Positions 51,230 through 60,024 of a stretch of DNA of 64,000 bases are shown one piece after another. Source of the DNA: Pigmentiphaga sp. H8 (GTDB lineage: Bacteria > Pseudomonadota > Gammaproteobacteria > Burkholderiales > Burkholderiaceae_B). A program made the position numbers and the translations under genes. The notes below the pieces were generated by a model. That model was not told the origin of the DNA. It saw only the letters and a program-made list of their open reading frames with translations, and searched no databases. How positions within the stretch are numbered: position 1 is the first letter of the stretch; each line of letters opens with the position of its first letter. Where the stretch lies: the NCBI RefSeq assembly GCF_003854895.1, contig NZ_CP033966.1, positions 558,001 to 622,000 on the forward strand, read 5' to 3'.

Positions 51230-52408
51230 TCAGGCGCACTGCTGCGGCTGGCCGAGGGCCGGCGCCGAGACCGACATCCGGCCGCTCCACAGCGCCAGCA
51301 GCAGGCCCACGCCCGTGAGCGCGGCGCCGGCCCAGCCCACGGACACCAGGCCCAGGCCCGACAGGGTCAGGCCGCCCACCCAGGCACCCAGGGCATTGCC
51401 CAGGTTGAAGGCGGCGATGTTCAGGCTGGAGACCAGCGTGGCGCCGGCGGGGCCGGCCTGCTGCAGCACCCGCATCTGCATCGGGGCGACGGTGGCGAAG
51501 GCCACGGTGCCCAGCACGATGGTGTAGGCCATGGCCATCAGGGGCTGGCCGAAGGCCCAGGGGCCGAGCGCCAGCGCCGCCATCAGTCCGGCGGTGGTCA
51601 GCAGCAGCGCCCGCATGACGCCGCGATCGGCCATGCGTCCGCCCAGCAGATTGCCGGCGGCCAGGCCCGCGCCGAACAGCAGCAGCGTGACCGCGACCAG
51701 GTTGTCGCTCATGCCGGTGACCTGCTTGAGCAGCGGCTCGATATAGGTATAGAGCGCGAACACGCCGGCAAAGCCGAACACGGTGATGCCCAGGCCCGCC
51801 CAGACCTGGACGCGGCCCAGCACGGCCAGTTCCTGGCCCAGCGGCGAGGGCTGCGGACGGCCCTGATCGCGCGGGACGAACAGGGCCAGGATGGCGTAGG
51901 CGGCCAGGCCCACCACGGCCACCGCGACGAAGGCCGAGCGCCAGCCGAAGTGCTGGCCGATCCAGGCGCCGGCGGGAACGCCCAGCAGGGTGGCCAGCGT
52001 CAGGCCCGAGAACATCAGCGCGATGGCCGAGGCCCGCTTGTGGGCCGGAACCAGGCCGGTCGCGACCACGGCGCCCACGCCGAAGAAGGTGCCGTGCGTG
52101 AGCGAGGTCAGCATGCGGGCGGCCATCAGCCACCCATAGCCGGGCGCCGCCGCGGCCGCGACGTTGCCGGCGATGAAGATGAGCATCAGCGACAGCAGCA
52201 GCCGCTTGCGGGGCCAGGTCCGCGTCAGCAGCGTCAGCACGGGCGCGCCCACGGCGACGCCGATCGCGTAGCCCGAGATCAGCGTGCCCGCCGTGGGAAG
52301 GGAGATGCCCAGGTCCGTGCTGACCTGGGTCAGCAGGCCCATGATGATGAATTCCGTGGTGCCGATGCCGAAGGCACCGGCGGCTAGCGCCATTAAAGAG
52401 AGCGGCAT
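51230..52408 (-). CDS. Major facilitator superfamily transporter (AraJ/DHA1-like)
   Basis: A 392-residue membrane protein with 12 predicted helices. The segments MALAAGAFGIGTTEFIIMGL and VPAHKRASAIALMFSGLTLA are typical of arabinose-efflux-like DHA1 exporters. The start at 52408 places the first helix at the N terminus; a longer frame adds a hydrophilic lead. It is divergent from a lysR gene, so drug or sugar efflux under LysR control is likely. The substrate is unknown. Confidence 0.92.
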   Translation of the reverse strand: MPLSLMALAAGAFGIGTTEFIIMGLLTQVSTDLGISLPTAGTLISGYAIGVAVGAPVLTLLTRTWPRKRLLLSLMLIFIAGNVAAAAAPGYGWLMAARMLTSLTHGTFFGVGAVVATGLVPAHKRASAIALMFSGLTLATLLGVPAGAWIGQHFGWRSAFVAVAVVGLAAYAILALFVPRDQGRPQPSPLGQELAVLGRVQVWAGLGITVFGFAGVFALYTYIEPLLKQVTGMSDNLVAVTLLLFGAGLAAGNLLGGRMADRGVMRALLLTTAGLMAALALGPWAFGQPLMAMAYTIVLGTVAFATVAPMQMRVLQQAGPAGATLVSSLNIAAFNLGNALGAWVGGLTLSGLGLVSVGWAGAALTGVGLLLALWSGRMSVSAPALGQPQQCA

Positions 52409-52485
52409 GGTTGCGTCCTGTATGCGGATTTCGTTCGACAGCGACACTGTGGGGGTGGGCGTGATCTTTGTGTAGATGGAATAAT

Positions 52486-52502
52486 GGAATGACATTTGTT
52501 CC
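52486..52502. promoter_or_regulatory. Inverted repeat between MFS and lysR
   Basis: GGAA-N9-TTCC at 52486-52502, preceded by a further GGAATAAT. Such an interrupted dyad in a divergent lysR promoter is a usual LysR site. It ends 14 bases before the lysR start. Confidence 0.45.
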
Positions 52503-52516
52503 TATAAGGAAAAGCT

Positions 52517-53506
52517 GTGCCGACATCCGACAAGGCCGTCCGCAACCGCGCCGAGCCGGCCCCTGGGGAGGCCAATCGGTCGGGAGAGCTGGAGACCTTC
52601 GTGCTGGTGGCCGAACGCGGCAGCCTGTCGGCGGCGGCGCGCCGGCTGGGGGTCTCGCCCTCGGCCGTGAGCAAGGTCATGTCCCGGCTGGAGGCACGGC
52701 TGGGCGTGCAGCTCCTGCAACGCAGCACCCGGCGGGTGCTGCTGACGGCCGAAGGCACCCAATACTATGAGCAGGGCAAGCGCGTGCTGGCCGACCTGGA
52801 CGAACTGGAAACCTCGGTGGCGGGGCAGGCCGAACCCCGCGGGCTGGTGCGGATCACCGCCAGCACGTCGACCGGGCAGACCCTGCTGGGGCCGCTGATT
52901 CCGCGGTTGCTGGCGGCGCATCCCGGGCTGCGGCTGGACCTGAGCTTCACCGACCAGGTCGTGGACCTGCTGGAAGCGGGGGTCGACATCGCGATCCGCT
53001 GGGGGCGGCTGCCCGCCTCGGACGTGGTGGCGCGGCTCCTGGGCCGCACCCGCCAGGTCGTCGTCGGCAGTCCGGGCTATCTTGCCGCCCACGGCGTCCC
53101 CCGGCATCCCGACGACCTGCGCACCCATCTGCGCCTGGGCTGGAACTACCGGCGCGAGGTGCCGCGCTGGCCTTTCGAGGTGGACGGGCGGCGGATCGAG
53201 GTCGAGATCGGCGAGATCGTCCGGGTCAACGACGGCGAGGTGATGCGCCGGCTGGCCCTGGACGGCGCCGGGCTGGCCCGCCTGTCGGTCTACCACGCCT
53301 GGGACGACCTGCGGGCCGGCCGCCTGGTGCCCGTGCTGGAGTCCTGCAATACGGGCGACCTCGAACCCATCCATGCCATCTACATGGGCAAGCCTGGCCG
53401 GCTGCCGCCCCGCACCCGGGCGGTGCTGGATTTCCTGCAGGCCAGCGTCGACCTGCGATACGCCGAACGGACCCCGCCGCGGGAGAATGCGGAAGGCGGT
53501 GGCTGA
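52517..53506 (+). CDS. LysR-family transcriptional regulator
   Basis: A 329-residue LysR regulator. The helix-turn-helix is GSLSAAARRLGVSPSAVSKV at about residues 35-54, followed by LGVQLLQRSTRRV, the PecT/CrgA subgroup style. It begins with GTG at 52517 after AAGGA. The N-terminal 24 residues are a charged lead. It is divergent from the MFS gene and probably regulates it. Its end is 292 bases before rplN; the spc promoter lies in that gap. Confidence 0.93.
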   Translation: MPTSDKAVRNRAEPAPGEANRSGELETFVLVAERGSLSAAARRLGVSPSAVSKVMSRLEARLGVQLLQRSTRRVLLTAEGTQYYEQGKRVLADLDELETSVAGQAEPRGLVRITASTSTGQTLLGPLIPRLLAAHPGLRLDLSFTDQVVDLLEAGVDIAIRWGRLPASDVVARLLGRTRQVVVGSPGYLAAHGVPRHPDDLRTHLRLGWNYRREVPRWPFEVDGRRIEVEIGEIVRVNDGEVMRRLALDGAGLARLSVYHAWDDLRAGRLVPVLESCNTGDLEPIHAIYMGKPGRLPPRTRAVLDFLQASVDLRYAERTPPRENAEGGG

Positions 53507-53543
53507 GAGGGGCGGGGGTGTGGGGGATATCCCGACAAAAGGC

Positions 53544-53572
53544 TTGCTAAGTGGTTGCTTGCCGGGTATGAT
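53544..53572 (+). promoter_or_regulatory. Sigma-70-type promoter of the spc block
   Basis: TTGCTA at 53544-53549, a 17-base spacer and TATGAT at 53567-53572. It is 226 bases before rplN and independent of the S10 promoter, which is cut off by the terminator at 43094. Confidence 0.7.
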
Positions 53573-53798
53573 GGCAGGCTTACCTATGGGTTCGTGCCTT
53601 TTTGCCAGCCGTGCGCGTGGCGGGGGGCGGGAGTCCGGGGTGGGTAGTAACTGGCCTGGCACCGCGTTCTTGCGGTGTCCGCTTCAGAATTTCAACCCAG
53701 GGTGCGCAAGTCGCATTGCCGCCTGACGGGACCAAAACTGATCGGAAGGTTTGGCGCTCGCGCCGGGCATTTCGGGTTAAGTTGGAACAGGGTAAACC

Positions 53799-54167
53799 AT
53801 GATTCAAATGCAGACCACGTTGGACGTGGCCGACAACACCGGTGCGCGCTCGGTTATGTGCATCAAGGTGCTCGGCGGCTCCAAGCGCCGCTATGCCGGC
53901 ATCGGCGACGTCATCAAAGTGAGCGTCAAGGATGCGGCCCCCCGCGGTCGCGTGAAAAAGGGCGAAATCTACAACGCCGTGGTGGTTCGTACCGCCAAGG
54001 GCGTCCGTCGCAAGGACGGTTCGCTGATCCGTTTCGGTGGCAATGCCGCCGTGTTGCTCAACGCCAAGCTCGAGCCCATCGGCACTCGCATCTTCGGACC
54101 CGTTACGCGTGAACTGCGTACCGAGCGTTTCATGAAGATCGTGTCGCTGGCGCCCGAAGTGCTGTAA
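53799..54167 (+). CDS. rplN: 50S ribosomal protein L14
   Basis: A 122-residue L14 protein at the subunit interface. MIQMQTTLDVADNTGARSV is diagnostic. It begins the second ribosomal block. Directly before it lies about 225 bases of leader, not rpsQ as usual. Confidence 0.99.
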   Translation: MIQMQTTLDVADNTGARSVMCIKVLGGSKRRYAGIGDVIKVSVKDAAPRGRVKKGEIYNAVVVRTAKGVRRKDGSLIRFGGNAAVLLNAKLEPIGTRIFGPVTRELRTERFMKIVSLAPEVL

Positions 54168-54177
54168 AGGTGCCGCG

Positions 54178-54495
54178 ATGAACAAGATCCGCAAAGGTGA
54201 CGAAGTCATCGTCCTGACCGGCAAGGACAAGGCGAAGCGCGGCGTCGTGCTGAGCGTTGCCGAAGACCGCGTCCTGGTCGAAGGCATCAACGTCGTCAAG
54301 AAGAATGTGAAGCCGAATCCGATGGCCAACCAGCCCGGCGGCATCATCGACAAGACCATGCCCATCCACGTGTCCAACGTGGCGATTTTCAACCCCACCT
54401 CCGGCAAGGCCGATCGGGTGAGCGTGAAGAAAGTCGACGGCAAGAATGTGCGCGTTTTCCGTTCCAATGGCGAAGCCATTGCGACGAAAGCGTAA
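54178..54495 (+). CDS. rplX: 50S ribosomal protein L24
   Basis: A 105-residue L24 protein, an assembly initiator. The KOW motif GDEVIVLTGKDKAKRG is clear. It starts 10 bases after rplN. Confidence 0.99.
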   Translation: MNKIRKGDEVIVLTGKDKAKRGVVLSVAEDRVLVEGINVVKKNVKPNPMANQPGGIIDKTMPIHVSNVAIFNPTSGKADRVSVKKVDGKNVRVFRSNGEAIATKA

Positions 54496-54510
54496 GCGGG
54501 AGCAAACACA

Positions 54511-55050
54511 ATGGCCCGTCTTCAAGACATCTACCGCGAGAAGGTCGTTGCCGACCTGACCAAGCAGTTCTCGTACAAGTCCGTGATGGAAGTGCCCCGC
54601 ATCACCAAGATCACCCTGAACATGGGTGTCTCGGAAGCGGTCGCTGACAAGAAAGTCATCGAGCACGCCACCGGCGACCTGACCAAGATCGCTGGCCAGA
54701 AGCCCGTCGTGACCAAGTCGCGCAAGGCTATCGCTGGTTTCAAGATCCGCGAGAACTACCCGATCGGCTGCATGGTGACCCTGCGTGGCGCCCGCATGTA
54801 CGAATTCCTCGATCGCCTGATCAGCGTCGCGCTGCCGCGCGTGCGCGATTTCCGTGGCGTGTCCGGCCGTGCTTTCGACGGTCGCGGCAACTACAACATC
54901 GGTGTGAAAGAACAGATCATCTTCCCCGAGATCGAGTACGACAAGATCGACACGCTTCGTGGGCTGAACATCAGCATCACGACCACGGCCAAGACCGATG
55001 AAGAAGCCAAGGCGCTGCTGTCGGCCTTCCGCTTCCCGTTCCGTAATTAA
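54511..55050 (+). CDS. rplE: 50S ribosomal protein L5
   Basis: A 179-residue L5 protein that contacts 5S rRNA and the P-site tRNA. ITLNMGVSEAVADKK and the end LLSAFRFPFRN are canonical. Normal length. Confidence 0.99.
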   Translation: MARLQDIYREKVVADLTKQFSYKSVMEVPRITKITLNMGVSEAVADKKVIEHATGDLTKIAGQKPVVTKSRKAIAGFKIRENYPIGCMVTLRGARMYEFLDRLISVALPRVRDFRGVSGRAFDGRGNYNIGVKEQIIFPEIEYDKIDTLRGLNISITTTAKTDEEAKALLSAFRFPFRN

Positions 55051-55061
55051 GGGGTGAAATA

Positions 55062-55367
55062 GTGGCTAAGCTTTCACTCATCAACCGCGATATCAAGCGT
55101 GTCAAGCTGGCGGCCAAGTATGCCGCCAAGCGCGCCGCGCTCCAGGCTATCGTCGACGATGCGTCCAAGTCGGACGAAGAACGTTACCAGGCTCGCCTGA
55201 AGATTCAGCAGCTGCCCCGTAACGCCAACCCCACCCGCCAGCGCAACCGTTGCGCGGTGACCGGTCGCCCCCGTGGCGTGTTTCGCAAGTTCGGTCTGGC
55301 TCGTAACAAACTGCGCGAGATGGCTATGCGCGGCGAAGTTCCGGGCATGACCAAGGCCAGCTGGTAG
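55062..55367 (+). CDS. rpsN: 30S ribosomal protein S14
   Basis: A 101-residue S14 of the long, zinc-free form (NRCAVTGRPRGVFRKFGLAR, no CxxC pairs). It starts with GTG at 55062. Same length as in E. coli. Confidence 0.99.
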   Translation: MAKLSLINRDIKRVKLAAKYAAKRAALQAIVDDASKSDEERYQARLKIQQLPRNANPTRQRNRCAVTGRPRGVFRKFGLARNKLREMAMRGEVPGMTKASW

Positions 55368-55378
55368 GAGAGTCATTC

Positions 55379-55774
55379 ATGAGCATGAGCGATCCGATCG
55401 CCGATATGCTGACGCGCATCCGCAATGCGCAGCGCGTAGATAAGGCGTCCGTGTCCATGCCCTCCTCGAAGCTGAAGGTGGCGATTGCCACCGTGCTGAA
55501 GGACGAGGGCTATATCGACGGTTTCGAGGTCAAGGCCAACGATGGCAAACCCGAACTCGAAATCTCCCTGAAGTACTACGCCGGCCGTCCGGTCATCGAG
55601 CGCATCGAACGCGTCTCGAAGCCTGGCCTGCGTATCTACAAGGGCCGTCATTCCATTCCCCAGGTCATGAACGGCCTGGGCGTGACCATCGTGTCCACCT
55701 CTCGTGGCGTGATGACCGATCGCAAGGCGCGCGCCAACGGCGTGGGCGGCGAGGTCCTCTGCTACGTGGCGTAA
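55379..55774 (+). CDS. rpsH: 30S ribosomal protein S8
   Basis: A 131-residue S8 protein, which in E. coli represses the spc operon. The ATG at 55379 has GGAG at 8 bases; a second ATG two codons later is spaced too far. SDPIADMLTRIRNAQ is diagnostic. Confidence 0.99.
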   Translation: MSMSDPIADMLTRIRNAQRVDKASVSMPSSKLKVAIATVLKDEGYIDGFEVKANDGKPELEISLKYYAGRPVIERIERVSKPGLRIYKGRHSIPQVMNGLGVTIVSTSRGVMTDRKARANGVGGEVLCYVA

Positions 55775-55783
55775 GGAGCCGAC

Positions 55784-56317
55784 ATGTCGCGTATAGCAAA
55801 ATATCCCGTCGAGCTGCCCAAGGGCGTCGAAGCCACGATCGCTGCCGACCAGATCACTGTCAAGGGTCCCCTGGGCACGCTGGTCCAGGCCCTGACCGGT
55901 CAGGTCACGATCGCGCAAGACGCCGGCAAGCTGACTTTCGTCGCCGCCAATGACAGCCGCGAAGCCAAGGCCATGTCCGGTACCATCCGGGCCCTGGTCA
56001 ACAACATGGTGACCGGCGTGAGCAAGGGCTTCGAGCGCAAGCTGACCCTGGTCGGCGTGGGCTATCGGGCCCAGGCGCAAGGCGATGCCGTCAAGCTGCA
56101 GCTCGGTTTCTCGCACGATGTCGTGCACCAGATGCCTGCCGGCGTGAAAGTCGAGTGCCCCACCCAGACGGAAGTGATCGTCAAGGGCGCCAACAAGCAG
56201 CAGGTTGGTCAGGTGGCCGCTGAAATCCGCGCCTACCGCTCCCCCGAGCCCTACAAGGGCAAGGGCGTGCGCTATGCGGACGAACGGGTCATCATCAAAG
56301 AGACCAAGAAGAAATAA
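55784..56317 (+). CDS. rplF: 50S ribosomal protein L6
   Basis: A 177-residue L6 protein near the sarcin-ricin loop. MSRIAKYPVELPKGVEA and EPYKGKGVRYADE are typical. It starts 9 bases after rpsH. Confidence 0.99.
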   Translation: MSRIAKYPVELPKGVEATIAADQITVKGPLGTLVQALTGQVTIAQDAGKLTFVAANDSREAKAMSGTIRALVNNMVTGVSKGFERKLTLVGVGYRAQAQGDAVKLQLGFSHDVVHQMPAGVKVECPTQTEVIVKGANKQQVGQVAAEIRAYRSPEPYKGKGVRYADERVIIKETKKK

Positions 56318-56335
56318 GGCGGGCAAGGACGAATC

Positions 56336-56701
56336 ATGGACAAGAAGCAAGCTCGTTTGCGTCGTGCGGTACCTACCCGCCGGAAGATCGCCGAGTTGCG
56401 TGTGCATCGCCTGTCGGTGTTCCGCACCAACCTGCACATCTACGCAAACATCATTTCGCCTGAAGGCGATAAGGTGCTGGTCAGTGCCTCGACCGTCGAA
56501 CCCGAAATCCGCCAGCAACTGGCGGGAGATTCGGGCAAGGGCGGCAACGTGGCCGCAGCAACCCTGGTGGGCAAGCGCGTGGCCGAGAAGGCCAAGGCCG
56601 CCGGTATCGAGACCGTCGCGTTCGATCGCAGCGGTTTCCGCTACCACGGCCGCGTCAAGGCCCTGGCTGATGCCGCGCGTGAAGCCGGCCTGAAGTTTTA
56701 A
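56336..56701 (+). CDS. rplR: 50S ribosomal protein L18
   Basis: A 121-residue L18 protein binding 5S rRNA. The end FDRSGFRYHGRVKALADAAR is diagnostic. It lies 18 bases after rplF. Confidence 0.99.
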   Translation: MDKKQARLRRAVPTRRKIAELRVHRLSVFRTNLHIYANIISPEGDKVLVSASTVEPEIRQQLAGDSGKGGNVAAATLVGKRVAEKAKAAGIETVAFDRSGFRYHGRVKALADAAREAGLKF

Positions 56702-56712
56702 GCGAGGATTAC

Positions 56713-57234
56713 ATGGCCAAGATGCAAGGTAAGAATGCAGCGGCTGAGGAACGCGACGACGGTCTTCGCGAGAAGATGATTGCCGTCAACCGCGTCACGA
56801 AAGTCGTGAAGGGCGGTCGTATCCTCGGTTTCGCAGCGCTGACGGTGGTCGGCGATGGCGACGGTCGCGTCGGCATGGGCAAGGGCAAGGCCCGGGAAGT
56901 CCCGGTCGCGGTCCAGAAGGCAATGGAAGAAGCCCGCCGCAAGATGGTCAAGGTGCCCCTGAAGAACGGCACCCTGTACCACAATGTGGTCGGCAAGCAC
57001 GGCGCCTCGACCGTTCTGATCTCGCCCGCCGTCGAAGGTACCGGCGTGATCGCCGGTGGTCCGATGCGCGCGATTTTCGACGTGCTGGGTGTTCGTAACG
57101 TGGTGGCCAAGAGCCTCGGCTCGACCAACCCGTACAACCTGGTGCGCGCGACGCTCAACGGTCTGAGCGCAAGCTCGACTCCGGCCGACGTCGCCGCCAA
57201 GCGCGGCAAGTCGGTCGAAGAGATCCTGGGGTAA
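56713..57234 (+). CDS. rpsE: 30S ribosomal protein S5
   Basis: A 173-residue S5 protein needed for accuracy. The loop VVKGGRILGFAALTVVGDG is intact, with no spectinomycin-type change visible. It starts 11 bases after rplR. Confidence 0.99.
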   Translation: MAKMQGKNAAAEERDDGLREKMIAVNRVTKVVKGGRILGFAALTVVGDGDGRVGMGKGKAREVPVAVQKAMEEARRKMVKVPLKNGTLYHNVVGKHGASTVLISPAVEGTGVIAGGPMRAIFDVLGVRNVVAKSLGSTNPYNLVRATLNGLSASSTPADVAAKRGKSVEEILG

Positions 57235-57237
57235 GCC

Positions 57238-57426
57238 ATGACGACGAAGAAAAACGTCAAAGTGACGCTCGTGCGTTCCCCTATCGGAACGCCCGAATCG
57301 CACCGCGCCACGATCCGTGGCCTGGGACTGCGCCAGCTGAACAGCTCGCGCGTCCTGGTCGACACGCCCGAAGTGCGCGGCATGATCCGCAAGGTGTCGT
57401 ATCTGATCACCGTGTCGGAAGCCTGA
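57238..57426 (+). CDS. rpmD: 50S ribosomal protein L30
   Basis: A 62-residue L30 protein (VTLVRSPIGTPESHRATIRG). It starts 3 bases after rpsE and precedes rplO by 10 bases. Confidence 0.99.
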   Translation: MTTKKNVKVTLVRSPIGTPESHRATIRGLGLRQLNSSRVLVDTPEVRGMIRKVSYLITVSEA

Positions 57427-57436
57427 GAGGTCTAGC

Positions 57437-57868
57437 ATGCAACTCAATACGCTCAAGCCCGCCGAAGGCGCCAAGCACGCCAAGCGCCGTGTCGGTCGTG
57501 GTATCGGTTCCGGCCTCGGCAAGACCGCCGGCCGCGGCCACAAGGGTCAGAAGTCCCGTTCGGGTGGCTTCCACAAGGTTGGCTTCGAAGGCGGCCAGAT
57601 GCCGCTGCAGCGCCGGCTGCCCAAGCGTGGCTTCAAGTCGCTGGATCAGCACCTGTATGCGCAGGTCCGCCTGTCCGAACTGCAAGCCCTGCCGGTCGAC
57701 GAAATCGACGTGCAGGCGCTCAAGCAGGCCGGCGTGGTCGGCCAGCAGGTCCGCTACGTCAAGGTCATCAAGACCGGCGAGCTCTCCCGCAAGGTGGTGC
57801 TCAAGGGCATGACGGCGACGGCCGGTGCCAAGGCGGCGATCGAAGCCGCCGGCGGCTCCCTGGTCTGA
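57437..57868 (+). CDS. rplO: 50S ribosomal protein L15
   Basis: A 143-residue L15 protein. The Gly/Arg/Lys-rich N terminus (GRGIGSGLGKTAGRGHKGQK) threads through 23S rRNA. It precedes secY by 17 bases, as in most bacteria. Confidence 0.99.
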   Translation: MQLNTLKPAEGAKHAKRRVGRGIGSGLGKTAGRGHKGQKSRSGGFHKVGFEGGQMPLQRRLPKRGFKSLDQHLYAQVRLSELQALPVDEIDVQALKQAGVVGQQVRYVKVIKTGELSRKVVLKGMTATAGAKAAIEAAGGSLV

Positions 57869-57885
57869 TAACCGAGGACTGAGCT

Positions 57886-59211
57886 TTGGCTAATGCGAAC
57901 GCACTGGGCAAGACCGGCAGCAAGTACGGCGACCTGAAACGCCGGCTGGTCTTCCTGTTGCTCGCCCTGGTGGTGTACCGGATCGGTACGCACATCCCTG
58001 TTCCCGGGATCGATCCGGTCCAGTTGACCTCCCTGTTCCATCAGAACCAGGGCGGGATTCTGGGCCTGTTCAACATGTTCTCGGGCGGTGCGCTTTCGCG
58101 TTTCTCGATCTTTGCATTGGGGATCATGCCGTACATCTCGGCGTCGATCATCATGCAGCTGATGACGGTCATCGTGCCGTCGTTGGAAGCGATCAAGAAG
58201 GAAGGCGAGGCCGGGCGGCGCAAGATTACGCAGTACACGCGCTACGGTACGCTGGCGCTGGCGCTGGTGCAGTCGGTCGGCATTTCGGTCGCGCTGGAGT
58301 CGCAGCCCGGGCTGGTCATCGATCCTGGCCTGATGTTCCGGGCCACCACGATGATCTCGCTCGTCACGGGAACGATGTTCCTGATGTGGCTGGGTGAACA
58401 GATCACCGAGCGGGGCCTGGGCAACGGCATCTCGATCCTGATCTTCTCGGGTATCGCGGCCGGCCTGCCTCATGCGTTGGCCGGGCTGTTCGAGCTGGTC
58501 AACACGGGTGCGATGGCTGTCCTGTCGGCGCTGTTCATCGTCGTGCTGGTGGTGCTGGTGACGGCTTTCGTGGTGTTCGTGGAACGCGGACAGCGCAAGA
58601 TCGTCGTCAACTACGCCAAGCGCCAGGTGGGCAACCGGGTGTATGGCGGACAAAGCTCGCATCTGCCGCTGAAGCTGAACATGGCAGGGGTGATTCCGCC
58701 GATCTTCGCGTCGTCGATCATCCTGTTCCCGGCTACGGTGGTCAGCTGGTTCTCGAGCGGTGACGGCCTGCGCTGGCTGAAGGACCTGGCCGCCGCGTTG
58801 TCGCCCGGACAGCCGCTGTACATCACGCTGTATGCCATTGCGATCGTGTTCTTCTGCTTCTTCTACACGGCGCTCGTGTTCAACAGCCGCGAGACCGCCG
58901 ACAACCTGAAGAAGAGCGGCGCGTTCGTCCCGGGTATCCGTCCGGGCGAGCAGACCGCGCGGTACATCGACAAGATCCTGATGCGCCTGACTTTCAGTGG
59001 CGCCATCTACATCACGTTGGTGTGCCTGCTGCCGGAGTTCCTGGTCTTGAGGTGGAACGTGCCGTTCTACTTCGGTGGTACGTCTTTGCTGATTATCGTT
59101 GTGGTCACGATGGATTTCATGGCCCAGGTGCAGGCTTACGTGATGTCGCACCAATATGATTCGCTGCTCAAGAAGGCGAACTTCAAGGGCGGAAATCTAC
59201 CGGTGCGGTAA
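57886..59211 (+). CDS. secY: Preprotein translocase channel subunit SecY
   Basis: A 441-residue membrane channel with ten helices. The plug and first helix (YRIGTHIPVPGIDPVQL), VFVERGQRKIVVNYAKRQVG and PFYFGGTSLLIIVVVTMDF are conserved. The only start giving the full N terminus is TTG at 57886, with GAGG upstream. It is translated with the spc ribosomal genes and precedes infA by 7 bases. Confidence 0.98.
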   Translation: MANANALGKTGSKYGDLKRRLVFLLLALVVYRIGTHIPVPGIDPVQLTSLFHQNQGGILGLFNMFSGGALSRFSIFALGIMPYISASIIMQLMTVIVPSLEAIKKEGEAGRRKITQYTRYGTLALALVQSVGISVALESQPGLVIDPGLMFRATTMISLVTGTMFLMWLGEQITERGLGNGISILIFSGIAAGLPHALAGLFELVNTGAMAVLSALFIVVLVVLVTAFVVFVERGQRKIVVNYAKRQVGNRVYGGQSSHLPLKLNMAGVIPPIFASSIILFPATVVSWFSSGDGLRWLKDLAAALSPGQPLYITLYAIAIVFFCFFYTALVFNSRETADNLKKSGAFVPGIRPGEQTARYIDKILMRLTFSGAIYITLVCLLPEFLVLRWNVPFYFGGTSLLIIVVVTMDFMAQVQAYVMSHQYDSLLKKANFKGGNLPVR

Positions 59212-59218
59212 CGAGAAA

Positions 59219-59437
59219 ATGTCCAAAGACGACGTTATTCAGATGCAGGGCGAGGTCGTGGAAAACCTGCCCAACGCGACGTTTCGTGTCAAGCTCGAGA
59301 ATGGCCATGTCGTGCTGGGACATATCTCGGGAAAAATGCGGATGAATTACATCCGTATCCTGCCGGGGGATCGTGTGACGGTCGAACTGACGCCATACGA
59401 TCTATCGCGAGCAAGAATCGTGTTCCGCTCGAAGTAA
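59219..59437 (+). CDS. infA: Translation initiation factor IF-1
   Basis: A 72-residue OB-fold protein. The ATG at 59219 gives MSKDDVIQMQGEVVENLPNA; the longer frame overlaps secY. ISGKMRMNYIRILPGDRVTV is diagnostic. The secY-infA-rpmJ order is usual in beta-proteobacteria. Confidence 0.98.
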   Translation: MSKDDVIQMQGEVVENLPNATFRVKLENGHVVLGHISGKMRMNYIRILPGDRVTVELTPYDLSRARIVFRSK

Positions 59438-59473
59438 GCCTGGGGCTTACCGGGTAAGAATTAGGAGTCAATC

Positions 59474-59587
59474 ATGAAAGTAATGGCATCGGTCAAAGCA
59501 ATTTGCCGGAACTGCAAGGTCATCAAGCGCAAGGGCGTGGTGCGGATCATCTGCACCGACCCGCGCCACAAGCAACGTCAGGGCTGA
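59474..59587 (+). CDS. rpmJ: 50S ribosomal protein L36
   Basis: A 37-residue L36 protein, very short. It starts MKVMASVKAICRNCKVIKR and ends HKQRQG. The zinc ligands Cys11, Cys14, Cys27 and the following His are present, so it is the zinc-binding form. AGGAG precedes the ATG. Confidence 0.98.
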   Translation: MKVMASVKAICRNCKVIKRKGVVRIICTDPRHKQRQG

Positions 59588-59629
59588 GCCTAGGCTCGGT
59601 TCTACGCTAAAGGTATTCAAGGAAACGTT

Positions 59630-59995
59630 ATGGCCCGTATTGCTGGCATCAACATTCCGCCGCATCAGCACACCGAAATCGGTCTGACGGCTATCTTCGG
59701 CATCGGCCGTTCGCGCGCTCGCAAGATTTGCGAAGTGGCCGGCGTGCCGAGCAACAAGAAGGTCAAGGATCTGAACGACGCCGAACTCGAGCGGATTCGC
59801 GAACAGATCAACACCTTCACCGTCGAAGGCGATCTGCGTCGTGAAATCCAACTGTCGATCAAGCGTCTGATCGACCTCGGCTCGTACCGTGGCTTCCGCC
59901 ACAAGCGCGGCCTGCCCGTGCGTGGCCAGCGTACCCGTACGAACGCCCGCACCCGCAAGGGTCCGCGTCGCGCCGCCGCGTCGCTCAAAAAGTAA
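59630..59995 (+). CDS. rpsM: 30S ribosomal protein S13
   Basis: A 121-residue S13 protein of the 30S head contacting P-site tRNA. MARIAGINIPPHQHTEIGL and RGLPVRGQRTRTNARTRKGP are diagnostic. It starts the alpha block. Confidence 0.99.
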   Translation: MARIAGINIPPHQHTEIGLTAIFGIGRSRARKICEVAGVPSNKKVKDLNDAELERIREQINTFTVEGDLRREIQLSIKRLIDLGSYRGFRHKRGLPVRGQRTRTNARTRKGPRRAAASLKK

Positions 59996-60024
59996 TCGGC
60001 TGACACCCAGTCAAGGATCCAGAA

